Assembly: GCF_907165205.1 (NCBI RefSeq)
Contig: NC_058196.1
Location: 14,550,501 to 14,614,500, forward strand
Origin: Coccinella septempunctata
Taxonomy: Eukaryota > Arthropoda > Insecta > Coleoptera > Coccinellidae
Direction of reading: 5' to 3'
DNA: 64,000 nucleotides
Shown here: positions 53,002 through 63,467 of the stretch, one piece after another
Position numbering within the stretch: the stretch's first letter is position 1
How the letters are laid out: each line of letters begins with the position of its first letter
Notes under the pieces: model-generated
Told to the model about the DNA's origin: nothing
The model's database searches: none
Seen by the model: the letters and a program-made list of their open reading frames with translations, nothing else
Position numbers and translations under genes: made by a program

Positions 53002-54770
53002 GAAAATACATAACGATTTTTTCGCGGTTTTTACGATTTTTGACAAAGTTGCGTTCGACGCTCGAGGTGACAAACTTGGATTGTTCATTAGGCCAACATC
53101 ATAAACAAGTCTGCAAAATATCAGAACTACCGGATTTGACTACCCCATACATTCAGGCGACAAAGTTTACTGGATTACTAGGGTAGGTTTGCTATTTTAC
53201 CTTCAAAGATTAGTATAGCTAGCGCTCGACACATCGGAGAAAACGCCTTTCCACGCTGTTCAGACTTTGATAACTATGAAACTAAGCATCACAACATATT
53301 GAGTTTAGCAATGCACTTCCAAATACTGAAATTTGCCGGAATTCCTTTTTATAATCATCTACCTAACAAGTTCAAACTTTTGAATGATAGACAATTCAAG
53401 AAAAAATCAAACTGCTCTTGTGCCCTAAGAGTTTCTATGAGCCAAGAGAATTTATTTCCGATAAATAAATTTGATAATTGTATTCATATTAGATATTTGT
53501 TGTTTTCCTTTTCCACCTTTTCTTCATATCTGAAAGTACCAATGAAGTATTCTATACTAAAATACCTTCTTTTTGCGTTAAACCTATTTTATCGAACACA
53601 CTAATTGTTCTTCAATTTGAAAAACTCTTAAACGCATGTAAAACTCGTGAAAATCAATCTGTAGTTGATAACTTACAATCCAAGAAGGGTTGCAGTTAAT
53701 CCAGAACGCACATACGGACCTCACAAAAAATCATATGCCTACAAGAAATGAATTCCTTGTCATTTTTATTATTGAGCTATTAAGGGTCACGGAGACCATG
53801 TTGTACATGCGTGTGTGTGGGTGTGCGTTATACGCAAAAATACGCCTATCCATATGGTACGTACAGCCATGCAAAACATTTTATTCAAGTGTAATTTAGT
53901 TTTTGCTTGAATTTCGAACAGTGTAATAAGGGAATAGCCGATTGAGGTGAAATTCTCAGAGGTTCGTGGAGCTTTTTTTATCACATCAACATTGTTGATT
54001 AACACTAGGTTTCCTTCTTCGGTCGACCATTTTCATCTTTACCCTAAACACTACCTGTCTCGAAACCCTAACACATCACAAAACAATACTTTGAAAAAGT
54101 TAATAATCTATAGCAAAATTCAAATTCTCGATCATTAAGTCTTAAGTTGCTGAAACTATTATCTTTCATCTACACAATACTTTCACTATTGCCTTTTAGT
54201 TTCTTCCAATTCCTGAAGAAGGATTCAATAATACCTAATTGCTTATTGTACAAAGTATCTTTATAATTTATAATTAAAACAACCAAAAAATAATCCGAAG
54301 CACTAATTTGACAGTTTATTATACATGTGTAAGCAAGAATCACGTTGAAACACAGAATATCAACCTTCAAAATTCCATAGCCTACTATACTGGCGAATTT
54401 TTTGATAGCACGTTACATCGAATAGCGATCAGAAATCTTTCAAATCATATTGCGTTCAAAATGTTTACAACTAATACACCTGTGCAAGGAAAACGGTCAA
54501 TACTCATTTATGAGAAACAATAATAGGAGCGTTTCAGCTTCATAAGACCTCATTAGTGTGCAAAAGCTTTTCATAACGCAGAACGCACCAAAAGGTAGGT
54601 TTAGTGGAACTGTCTGAGATCCATCGCAAAATTACGCTTTCTACCATTTCTTAGCTCAATGAAGATTGTTCCTTTAGGAATTTGCAATGTAATATAAGGA
54701 ATTTTGAGGATTCACTCAACGTTCATCAAGATTGTCAAATAATAATAAGTCCCTTTTATTATGACATTAA
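53002..54770. other. No recognisable gene
   Basis: AT-rich DNA. It contains a short (GT)n-like tract at 53810-53828 and open stretches (53299-53604, 54308-54523) that do not resemble a known family. Confidence 0.4.
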
Positions 54771-56111
54771 GGCCCAGTTTCACAATATATGGTTAACCCA
54801 AAGTTATATAGTGACCAGGGGTTAAATCAAAAATTCTGTTTCACAAAGTGTGGTTTATCGTTTGACCTAAAGTAAACTTGTGGTTGACTTAACCCCGAAA
54901 ATTTCCTGAGTTAACTATGAGTTGCCTGGACATAGAAGTTTCGTGGCGTATGCTTTTCTGCATAGATAACATACTTTGAGTTCTGTCAGAGGCAAGTCAG
55001 CATTTCTTCGAAATTACTGGTTAGGAAACGTTTCACATGTATTGGGTGTTTATTAGTTATTATTTACGATTATCGTGGACGATTATGATGTGAATTCTCA
55101 TAGTAGTGATGAGGAAATAGTGAGGCCCAGAATATTTGGAGCTAGGAGGAATTATTTTGAGTAATATGTCGACCTGGATTCCTTCTGTAGAGTCAGAAAC
55201 ACAGTGGAAAGGAAGGCAGTTAGAATCGAAGAATCTCAGCTCCTTCAATGAGAATATTAAAAGTATAGATGCAATGATGATGATTAAGTCCACAGTTTTT
55301 TTACATAACATAACTTGTAATGAAAATGAAGGACAACCTCCTTCATGAGGAGAAGAAGAAGCCATGAATTCATATCAAAATGTTGCTGTGTCCCCTATAG
55401 GGGATCAAGAATTATTGTCAAATACTAGAACTAGAAGAACTAGACTGAATCTTATGGATAGTTATTATGCAAATATGTTGAATTAGAGTGGTGAAATTTG
55501 AATTTTTCAAATAGATCTCATCTAGCATCTCAATTCAAACTTAAATAAATAATCAATAAAAATAGGCTTTTGAAGAATTGCTGTGGAAAACACCTAGATA
55601 GATATAAACTATTTAAGGAACTTTAAGTTATGAATGCAAAACTCAATTTTGTTTGAATTTTTCAATAAAGTAATAATTTCTTTTGGTCCGGCACAGTTGC
55701 ACTGTTTTTTCTTATTTTGCACAAGAAAAAACGAACGCTTCAGCTTCACTCAAATCAAAATCCAAACGAGAAATAACCTTTTGGCAATTATGAAACTCAT
55801 ATTGGCACAAAACATCAAACATTCGTACGGTGCTCATACGTTTTATTCGTTTTCTGTCATACTCATAACAATTTCTATATTCTTAAGTTCTTGTTTCACA
55901 GAAATACGAAATGTCAGTAATAAATAACCCAAAAGTAGATCTATCGTACACGAAAAACATTACCAACCCTCAGAAAAAAATTTTAACCGATGGTCAAAAA
56001 ACCATCACTCATTTTTTTGTTGTGAAACAAGCATCTTTTTAAACCTTGGGTTAACTCAAAGGTAGTGGTTAATAAACCACCACAGGTTACCAATGATTGT
56101 GAAACTGAGCC
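54771..56111 (+). mobile_element. PIF/Harbinger deletion derivative, 1341 bp
   Basis: The ends are GGCCCAGTTTCACAAT at 54771 and ATTGTGAAACTGAGCC ending at 56111; inverted pairing continues through GGTTAAC(C). TTAA borders both ends (54767-54770, 56112-56115), compatible with a 3-bp TTA/TAA duplication of PIF/Harbinger or a 4-bp TTAA. The interior carries the two extremes of a Harbinger nuclease joined by deletion, which favours Harbinger. Confidence 0.72.
55090..55490 (+). pseudogene. Harbinger nuclease, N and C termini joined by internal deletion
   Basis: The N-terminal part near 55094-55200 reads SSDEEIVRPRIFGARRNYFE, a stop, YVDLDSFCRVRN, like the R-x-x-x-F-x-x-Y-(D)-(D)-x-x-F-x-x-R-F/Y-R start of HARBI1-type nucleases. 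From ~55300 the frame reads HNITCNENEGQPPS, a stop, GEEEAMNSYQ and TRTRRTRLNLMDSYYANMLN, like the C-terminal LHNI...TR...R...L...F tail. The whole DDE core between them is missing. Confidence 0.62.
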
Positions 56112-56115
56112 TTAA

Positions 56116-57064
56116 TAACAAAGCTCTATAGCCTCCTCTTGAACACTCTTTTCCCTTCTCACAAAAAGCCATTTATAAAAAACACGATTTTAACTTCCTG
56201 CAGTTTTCGTCATAATGTTCAACATATTACAATCCTCATCCCTTCTATTGGATCCATTTATAACGGTTCAGGCTACTCCAATTTACCCCGTTATCATTTC
56301 TTATTGGCTGGAGACCCATTAAAAAGAGTCGATTTTCTAGGAACAATTTCCTCCGAACTGAACGGAATAATTAAGTCATTTTGAATGAACGTGATTTGAA
56401 TCGATAAAATTGAGTGGTTCTGCATAAACTCTGAGATTGGACAACCATTATTGAGTTCATAGGATATGAAGGCAGTAAAAATGTCGACAAATTAATCATA
56501 TATACATCAATTCGATAAAAAAATAACTGCTATAGATGGAATCCAATCATTGAGATAGTGTTCACGATGAGGTACTTTTACCAGCGAATAAATAATCTTA
56601 TCAGGCATATAAGTTTTATTTCTCAGGATAAGTAAAAATTCCCCGACTGAATCTCTCGTTGAAACTTATGAATATAGTCTGTTTTCGGAAAGTATGAAAT
56701 GATGTTGTGAACGGCGCGGCGGATCATTCATCTAACACTGGCCACCTTGGAATCCGCACAACACCGAACGATTTCTGGAAGCTTATGTTTTTAACACTGT
56801 GCAACATTGCCGGTGCACTAGCGATAATAAACATTGGTTTTGGCTGTTTTCGATTAATTCTCATCTGTTACACTCACAATTCATTGGTTTTTGAAATCAG
56901 TGTTTTTGAGAAATACCAAGTATCAAATTGAAAATTCCTAAGAAAATATACCCAAATTTTATCAAATCAGGCTTGAGATTTATTTATTCATTCATTTATT
57001 TTACGCTTCGACATCTAGGTGATTAGCGGTTAGAGTTCGATTTGGTGTACAGTAGGGCGAGTCC
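56116..57064. other. No recognisable gene
   Basis: AT-rich DNA separating two Harbinger-type elements. The open stretches at 56139-56384 and 56707-56931 do not resemble known proteins. Confidence 0.4.
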
Positions 57065-57429
57065 GGGCGGTCAATTCTCGGGATCACTCGTTCGTTGAAC
57101 GAATACGTCCATGAACGAGTGAAATCGAACGTATAGTTCGAACCGAGTCAATTCTCGAGCATATCTCCAACTACTCGTTCCGACGAAAGTGTACGTTCAT
57201 TTCGAACGGAGAATAAACTTGGCATCGTAGCAAAATTCATCGAATAATCAGCGTTTAATCATAAACTCATATTAATAAGTCTATGCTTTTGATAATTCTG
57301 TGCTTATTTTGTGGTCGAATTCACAGAATTTGAATTTTGAAAATACGTCAAATCAAACTCTTCAGAGTTGGTTTTGTTTGATTAAAATCAGTTTTGTAGT
57401 GAATAAAGATTTTCTTTTCTTGTTTGAAT

Positions 57430-58299
57430 ATGGAAAAAAGAAACAAACCAATGTCGGTCGAACAAAAAGATATATTAATAGAGTTTATATGCTCCCATCC
57501 TGAAATAAAGCAGAAATTCTCGTCCACTAGACAAGACTACATAGCTTTGTGGAAAGAACTTACAAATATATTGAATGGAACTCCAGGTGCAAAAGAAGAC
57601 TGGAAAGAGTGGAGGAAGGTATATAAAATACATCCTTGCTGACTATTTTTATATAATCTTAATGTAATTCTTTAAGAGTTGGCACGACATTCAGTCAAGG
57701 ACGAAAACTAAAAAGGCGCAAATTAATGCCTATTCCTCGAAAACGGGTGGTGGACCTGCAATGGTAGATCTTTCAGAGGCAGATGAAAAAATTGTAAGCA
57801 TCATTGGGGATACTACCATAAGAGGCTTATTGGGAGTAGTAGAACCACAGGCGCAGGAAATTGTGTTGGAACATGATGAAAAAGTGGAGAGTGAACAAAA
57901 ACAAAAGGACACCAGCCCTCTTAATGCACCTCTGAAGAAAGACATTCTTTCTAGTGATAATCTAGGAAATGTTGAAGCTCACGCTGGAAAAAAATTGGAA
58001 AAAAGAGAAATTTTGCTACGCAGCGTTTGGATAAAGCTGTGGAACAGAATACTCAAACAATAGATCTACTGAAACAAAAAATTCGAATTAAAGAAGAATA
58101 TTTCAAAAAAAAACTTCTGATTATGGAACGAGATGTCGCAGCAAAAGAAAAAATAGCATCGGAACTAAGTGAAATGAAAGGGATACTTTTGGAAAAAATG
58201 TGCAATAAACCCCAGAATGGTTTCTCATCTGTGTCCTTGAATGTTGTTCTATATTTCATTATTAATATATGTTACTTACTCTTAGTTTCGTTTAAATGA
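57430..58299 (+). pseudogene. Myb/SANT-like (zeste-type) Harbinger accessory protein
   Basis: ATG 57430. Exon 1 (to ~57618) encodes KPMSVEQKDILIEFICSHPE and ALWKELTNILNGTPGAKEDW, a Myb/SANT-like DNA-binding fold. An intron follows (57619-57674, GTATAT...TTTAAG). Exon 2 continues SWHDIQSRTKTKKAQINAYS and SKTGGGPAMVDLSEADEKI; the W..R..TKxKxA..G-GGGP pattern is typical of zeste-like/MSANTD proteins. A coiled-coil tail ends at 58297-58299. One frameshift in an A-rich run near 57995-58015 separates the acidic linker from the coiled coil. In this superfamily the protein helps bring the nuclease to the element ends. Confidence 0.75.
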
Positions 58300-58725
58300 A
58301 AATATCAAAATTATAATATTTATTCTTGTTAATTCACATTTTGAAAATAATTCATAACTATATTCCTGATTCTTCTCCCCTCTACTAATTCAGGGTTGAC
58401 TCTTGCCATGCCGCCTGCTCCCCCCGCGTCATTTTCATTGTCAATAGCATATATTCCATAATCTATAGTATATCCAAATCCAAGAGGCCAGCGGTAAACA
58501 TTGCAGCATGAAGTGATCACGCGTCAAGAACGTGATAACGCAGAGGTGTACTAATAAATTGAATTCCGAGAGCGTTATATTTTAAAACTTTTTGAGTGTT
58601 CCAGTTCCGGTGAAAAATGTGTATGCTTATCTACGAGTCTGAGTAATGAACAATTAATCTAAAGTTCCCACTTTAATAAATACTATGTATATAAATGTGT
58701 AACAATATTTTTTTTGTAAAAGTGA

Positions 58726-60450
58726 CTACCCCGTAGTGTCGTCAGAAGATGCAGAACTTTCCTCTAAGTTGACGATGACTGGTGTTATATCATCCATAAT
58801 ATTATCCAGTTTCCACATGTCTACCTCAACTTTTTGTTTGACATGTTTCACGCACTTTCTCCATCTTTCGGAAGTAACCCGTGAGAGAGCCTCTTGAAAA
58901 AGATTTTGGACGTCAGCCATTTTAAATGTGGTGTTTTTATCTGCCACAAAATTCTTGACATCGGCCCAAATCAATTCAATAGGGTTCAGTTCGCAGTGGT
59001 AGGGCGGTAATCTAAGTACAGTAATATTTTGGGCCTTTGCGGTTTCATCCACAATGTATCTTTCAAAGTTTTCTTTGTTCTGCCTGACTATCTGCAACTA
59101 TTGCGCTTTTATGAGGTCAGGGGTGAAATCAATATTTTTCTCCCTCAACCATTGTTGGATATCACTCTTTCTGAATTGTGAATTAGGAATTTTTTCTATT
59201 TTAATTGAATGGTAAGGAGCATTATCTAAAACTACTATAGAATTTTCCTCCAATTTAGGAACTATACCCTCGACCACTTTTCGAAGGACTGACCATCCAT
59301 TTCTTCATGGTAGTCACCAGTTTTTTTGGATTGGAAAGTCCAGAGTCCTCCAGTTAAAAAACCAGTGTCACTGCCAATATGACACACTATAATTCTTTGC
59401 CCTTTGCCTGGAAAAATATATTCACTTCATTTGAAAAACAATGTTGAAATTGTTTTCCACCAAAAAGGTACTTACATCAAGTTTCACAAAACTTTGATTG
59501 CTCGATCAACGATTTGGCATTCGATTTCCCGAAGGAAATCATTGAAACTTTCATATTTACGAATATATTGGAGGAGTAGCAGTTGAGAATCATCAAATGG
59601 GCGTGTATAGATAATTATTTGGTGAAAGAATGATATTCAGAATGCTTATGACCAACTCATCGACTGAAAACTAATTGACGTTCATCCGTCACTCGATCGT
59701 TGATTCTCTGATCAAGCTTTATGAAACCAAAGGGTTAAACTCAAAATTCAAGACCTTCCCAGACGGATTTTTAATCCAGTAGATAATCCAGCAAGTAACG
59801 CTTGCCGAGAAGATGTAACTGTTTCATCGGTCCACACTTTGGATTTAGTATGACCGGTATTTACCCAAGTTTCATCCAAGCAGTAAATCTTCCTGTTTTC
59901 ATCACGGAAGGTCCTAATTTTCGTGAGATAGTTTCTTCTCCAACATTTAATGTCGTCACGGTTCATTAAAAAACTGTTGCGTTGGCGACGTCCATATTTG
60001 AAATTAAGTTTTTTCAATATTATAGAGAAGGTACTCTTCTTAAAATTTGGCAAGTTCGAGTCTTCATTATCTATTTTTAATACTTTCTCTATAGTCGGGT
60101 GTTCATTTCTGAAGAAAAACTCGTGAACTTTTCGCCGTATTACATTTTTATCGAAATCTGATAAGGACTCCCATTTGGTGTTCCGATTTTGATTTGTTGC
60201 CGGCTGTGATAGAACACCGGAATTTATGTATTCGGAAATAATTCTCCTAACACTTCGAGCTCCAATGCCAACTCTCTGCAACTCGGAGTTCTACGTCCTT
60301 TAAACACATTCCTGCATTTTGAATAATCTCAATTTTATAAGTATTCAAAATCATATCTTTTATCTCGGCACTGAAGTGTCGTTTCAGACGTCTCTTTTTT
60401 GGAGGACTTAAGTCAACACGCGATTCCTCAGCAGTATCAGTACTTGACAT
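58726..60450 (-). pseudogene. Tc1/IS630-type DDE transposase, disrupted
   Basis: ATG 60448-60450 opens a basic N terminus (SPPKKRRLKRHFSAEIKDMI). After a frameshift near 60285 the frame reads RVGIGARSVRRIISEYINSG (helix-turn-helix), KIYCLDETWVNTGHTKSKVW (first Asp), GLSTGLKI. An insertion (59412-59757) interrupts; then GKGQRIIVCHIGSDTGFLTG, SIVVLDNAPYHS (second Asp) and LPPYHCELNPIELIWADVKN (catalytic Glu). It ends at 58726. Further frameshifts occur near 59270 and a stop near 59100. Length before damage would be ~430 aa. It is the same broad group as the fragment in the 17031/33924 elements, but not the same family. Confidence 0.85.
59412..59757. repeat. Small inverted-repeat insertion within the Tc1-like transposase
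   Basis: It separates two transposase blocks that are contiguous in relatives. Its flanks hold inverted words: AAGTTTCACAAAACTTTGAT and CTCGATCAACGAT near 59475-59520 against CGATCGTTGATTCTCTGATC and AAGCTTTATGAAACC near 59695-59730. No coding capacity. Exact ends and duplication are unresolved. Confidence 0.5.
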
Positions 60451-61144
60451 TATCTTAAATGCTTGTAACTTGAATAACTTGCTACAACTATAAACCAATT
60501 TACGAAAGAAAAAGCAATGAATGATCTCTGCAGTTCTGCACAACAATTCGCATACAATCAATGAATCAAACGTAATGCGGTACTGCATTACTCCCACCTG
60601 CAAACATGGCGTTCCTGATGCTTTGACCAATAAGAGGAGTACCTTAAATAAGATCACGCGTTAGTCAGTTTGTTTACGCTGGCCTCTCGGATTTGGATAG
60701 ACTATAGATCTAAAAGATCATCCTCTATTTCTGGATCTGGTTCTGGCATATTGTTTTCAACACATATGTTGTGTAGTACAACACAGGCATTGATTAGTTT
60801 TCCTGCCTTTTCCGGTGTATAATGCAGCACCCTGTGTTTCAATAAGCATCTGAAGCGCATCTTTAGTACCCCATTACACCTCTCAATCAAACAGCGAGTT
60901 TTCTTCAGGTGTTGATTAAATTCATATTGGGGAGTACCTGGTTCAGGATTACTATCAAATGGAGTCAAAAGCCAGGATCTCAATGGATATCCAGAGTCAC
61001 CTTAAAAATAATTTTGAATGAAGTAAACAAACACAATTATAAAAAAAAACTCATGACGGTGGTGTTTTCTGTTTCACCTAGTAAATAGAAAGATCTTCTT
61101 GTTCGCAAATAAAGATTACGAACTAATTGTTTGTTTCTCTTCAT

Positions 61145-61480
61145 AAACTTTTTAGGGTTTTCACTCCCAATCTCTGAAACAAAATCAATTAAAAATGAAA
61201 TCAACGATTTGCTCCTACGTAAATTCTTGCACTAATTTGTCAGGAGCAAATTAACTAGAAAAAATTGTTGCCTGACAATGAACTCAAAATAAATAACGTT
61301 GAAATTATAATTCTAAGTTGTAACGTTTCTAAGTTGTAACGTTTTCGGTAATTGTTTATTAGACTCCTTCATCAGACGAAAAATCTATTTTTTTTTAAAT
61401 CTTCTGAATTGTGGCTTTTGTTTGACATTAATTGTCAATCGATATCTAATTGTTTGTTCAAACCATGTTCAAACGGAATA
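61145..61480 (+). repeat. Penelope-like repeat, second copy
   Basis: Matches 15345-15516 and, without interruption, 16689-16800: GGTTTTCACTCCCAATCTCT, the GATTTGCTCCT/AGGAGCAAATT hairpin, GTAACGTTT, CTTCATCAGACGAAAA, and TTTGACATTAATTGTCAA. This copy shows the order before the mariner inserted in the other. It lies in the nuclease gene of the Harbinger element. Confidence 0.7.
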
Positions 61481-61742
61481 GGAAACTCTAACGATTTGTC
61501 AAAATCAGTTGAGCGTTCGCTGTCGTGGGGCACACAAGCTTTTCCCTCCATTGATTCACATGCTGTTTCGGTCGAGTATTGTGTTTTGTGCATGTTTTTG
61601 GAAAAAATTTTCTTCCCTACTTTAGGTTAGAGTGATTAGACTATAACTTTCTAAGAAATGCCTCTTTAACTTATAATAAAAAGCTTTGTGTGCCCCACGG
61701 TAATGAAGGGTCAGCTGATTTTGACAAATCATTAGAGTACTC
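61481..61742. mobile_element. Palindromic TA-target MITE, copy 2 (262 bp)
   Basis: The same family as 32915-33165: GGAAACTCTAACGATTTGTC start, inverted end AGAGTACTC, and internal GTGGGGCACACAA arms. TA flanks at 61479-61480 and 61743-61744. Differences from copy 1 are few; an 8-base segment near 61673 is extra here. Confidence 0.82.
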
Positions 61743-61757
61743 TATAAACGTATAAAC

Positions 61758-63081
61758 CAAAGATTAAAGAGTAGAAAGATAGGAAACGAAGCGACTAGAG
61801 TGATGCGAGCGCCATCTGTGTTTCAAATGTGTTTTTAAGGCCCTAAGACTGGTTAAAATTTTAATTCGAGGGACATATGAAATTTTGCGAGATGTCAGAG
61901 TCATATGGCCATTTTGATCAAACAGGTTTTGAATGTTTTGATTCTCGTATCCATAGACAACCTCGTATCGCCTTTTGTTTTTCAAGCCCGTTCTAGTTGC
62001 TGATTATTGAAATTTGTGTCTAATTTCTTGGCGAAAACCTCAAAATATCGTTCGAAAATTATTGTATAGTGAAGAACTGTGGATCAAATAAAACGAATTT
62101 TACTAAGGAAAATGGGAATGTAAGTATTAAAACTGGTAACATGTGACTCGGTCATTCATTGATTTCTACTTTCAGTGCTACGAAGTGGATAAAATTTTCA
62201 GGGCGTAGAGGCCTGCAAACACTACTGACTACACCATGTGCAATGAACATTTTACTGCAAGTCGATTGAGAACTGTTCATCCACGTAAATTGTTGTATGC
62301 AGGAAGCATCCCTCGCATGAAGGGCTCATTTAGGGGAAATTATGACTTTTATACGTCCATTCAAAGATTCTCAATTGCCTTCAATATATTCAGAAATGCA
62401 AAAGTTTTATGGATTTCGATTTGGGAATCGGGTGATTGTCAAATTGTCGTTTGGAAAGTCAAAGTCAAAGTTTTATGAAACCTTCTGTGAGTGTTTTATT
62501 CATTCGTCAATCTGTATATTTTGCCATAGAAAGACCATACCATGAAGAAATCATAAAAAAGCATGAAGAAATTATACTGACGGGCTTGAATACAGGTCTT
62601 GTATACCTCTGTAAGGTTTTTTCAATTGTGGTTCTGAAAATTTTGTAAATAATATGTAAGTAACGGAAATGTGTATCCTATGACGGTAAATTGTTTATAT
62701 CAATTTCTAATATAAATTGTACAAATTTAATTTGTAAATTTTTTTTAGATTGCAAATAAAAATTTATCACATCCAACAGAGTATTCCATTTATACCAATC
62801 GATTCCAAACAATGTTCAGATGAAAACTAACATCCTTAACAAGGATGTTTGTTTTCCGATCTCAACAAGGTCAATATTGAAATTCAATACAAGGAATAGA
62901 ATTCGAATTTCGCGCCCCTCAATTATAAAACAGAAAACTGTTATTAAACAGTTTTTCTGTATTGATAATACGATTTCAGCGCCATCTCATTGTCAAATGT
63001 GTTTTCACTGGCCAAAATGTAGTCGGTTTTTAGTACTAGCGATATGAGGGCGTTTCCTATCTTTCTACTCTATAATCTTTG
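61758..63081 (+). mobile_element. P-superfamily element, 31-bp TIR, 8-bp TSD, internally deleted
   Basis: The 31-bp inverted ends start CAAAGATTA and end GATAGGAAACG, with a single mismatch (tenth base) between 61758-61788 and 63051-63081. The 8-bp duplication GTATAAAC lies at 61750-61757 and 63082-63089. A second inverted word, GCGCCATCT, sits ~50-90 bp inside. The interior codes for a THAP-domain fragment. 31-bp TIRs, 8-bp duplication and THAP together are the signature of P elements. At 1324 bp it is a deletion derivative. Confidence 0.88.
62050..62640 (+). pseudogene. THAP-domain (P-type transposase) remnant with intron
   Basis: Exon 1 near 62060-62116 reads NYCIVKNCGSNKTNFTKENG (C-x4-C start of THAP), then a 5' splice GTAAGT and acceptor TTTCAG at 62175. 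Exon 2 gives ATKWIKFSGRRGLQ (the THAP Trp), a frame change, DYTMCNEHFTASRL (the C-x2-H pair) and LYAGSIPRMKG (the AVP-type end). All four zinc ligands are visible across two frames. The following ~300 bases (FKDSQLPSIYSEMQKFYGFR) do not clearly match the catalytic domain, so the rest of the transposase seems lost. Confidence 0.75.
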
Positions 63082-63467
63082 GTATAAACATATTATCCGA
63101 TAAATGATCGAATGGATTTTTTCTAAATTGGTCATAATAATGTCTCTCCCGACCTTCTTGCACAAACCTTTCGGCTTCACTCATAATATTATGAATACTT
63201 TCTAAAACAAGATCCTCTAAATTCATTTTTCAAGAAATCACAAATATCAATGAATAACTAATACACGAACGTCAAAATATATGTGCTTAAGTCATCGAGC
63301 GTATGATACAGATCACTCGTTGTCGAACTAATGTTTGAACGATGATTTTAAACGAATAGTTCATAGACTAGTTCCCCGAGAATTGCAATTTCCAAAAATC
63401 TACGCTCATGACGTCACGAACATATACGTCCAACGAACGAGTGATCCCGAGAATTGACACCCGGGAG

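Larger units (their letters stand above)
58466..60704 (-). mobile_element. Tc1/mariner-superfamily element inside the Harbinger nuclease
   Basis: The inverted ends are TAGTATATCCAAATCCAAGA at 58466 and TAGTCTATCCAAATCCGAGA read inward from 60704, continuing GGCCAGCG(G)TAAACA; TA flanks both (58464-58465, 60705-60706). It encodes a single DDE transposase on the minus strand. Excision of the element and one TA rejoins the Harbinger frame at ..LLDL|DYGI... A further foldback-like insertion lies within its transposase (59412-59757). Confidence 0.85.
58329..63226 (-). pseudogene. HARBI1-type nuclease gene, split into three pieces
   Basis: The N-terminal exon at 63226-63082 reads MNLEDLVLESIHNIMSEAER and RHYYDQFRKNPFDHLSDNMF, up to the P-like insertion. 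After 61003 (acceptor-like TTTTTAAG) the C-terminal exon reads GDSGYPLRSWLLTPF, QHLKKTRCLIERCNGVLKMR and VVLHNICVENNMPEPDPEIE, with the R-x-x-I-E-R-x-x-G-x-L-K box and its catalytic Glu. It stops at 60705 where a Tc1-like element was inserted. The tail resumes at 58463 as DYGIYAIDNENDAGGAGG and ends at TAA 58329-58331. The middle of the nuclease, with the first two catalytic Asp, is missing or replaced by repeats. Confidence 0.82.
57065..63467. mobile_element. PIF/Harbinger element with both genes, invaded by four insertions
   Basis: The ends are inverted: GGGCGGTCAATTCTCGGG at 57065 and GGGTGTCAATTCTCGGG read inward from 63467, both continuing ATCACTCGTTCGTTG. Inside are a plus-strand Myb-like gene and a minus-strand HARBI1-type nuclease gene, the two genes known from Harbinger elements. 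Insertions: Tc1-like 58466-60704, a Penelope-like repeat about 61145-61480, a palindromic MITE 61481-61742, and a P-like element 61758-63081. The target duplication is not resolved (CCGGG occurs near both ends). Confidence 0.85.

Noticed and set aside
53802..53830. GT-rich tract as a telomere-like or regulatory repeat
   Set aside because: Short, imperfect (GT)n microsatellite with no further structure.
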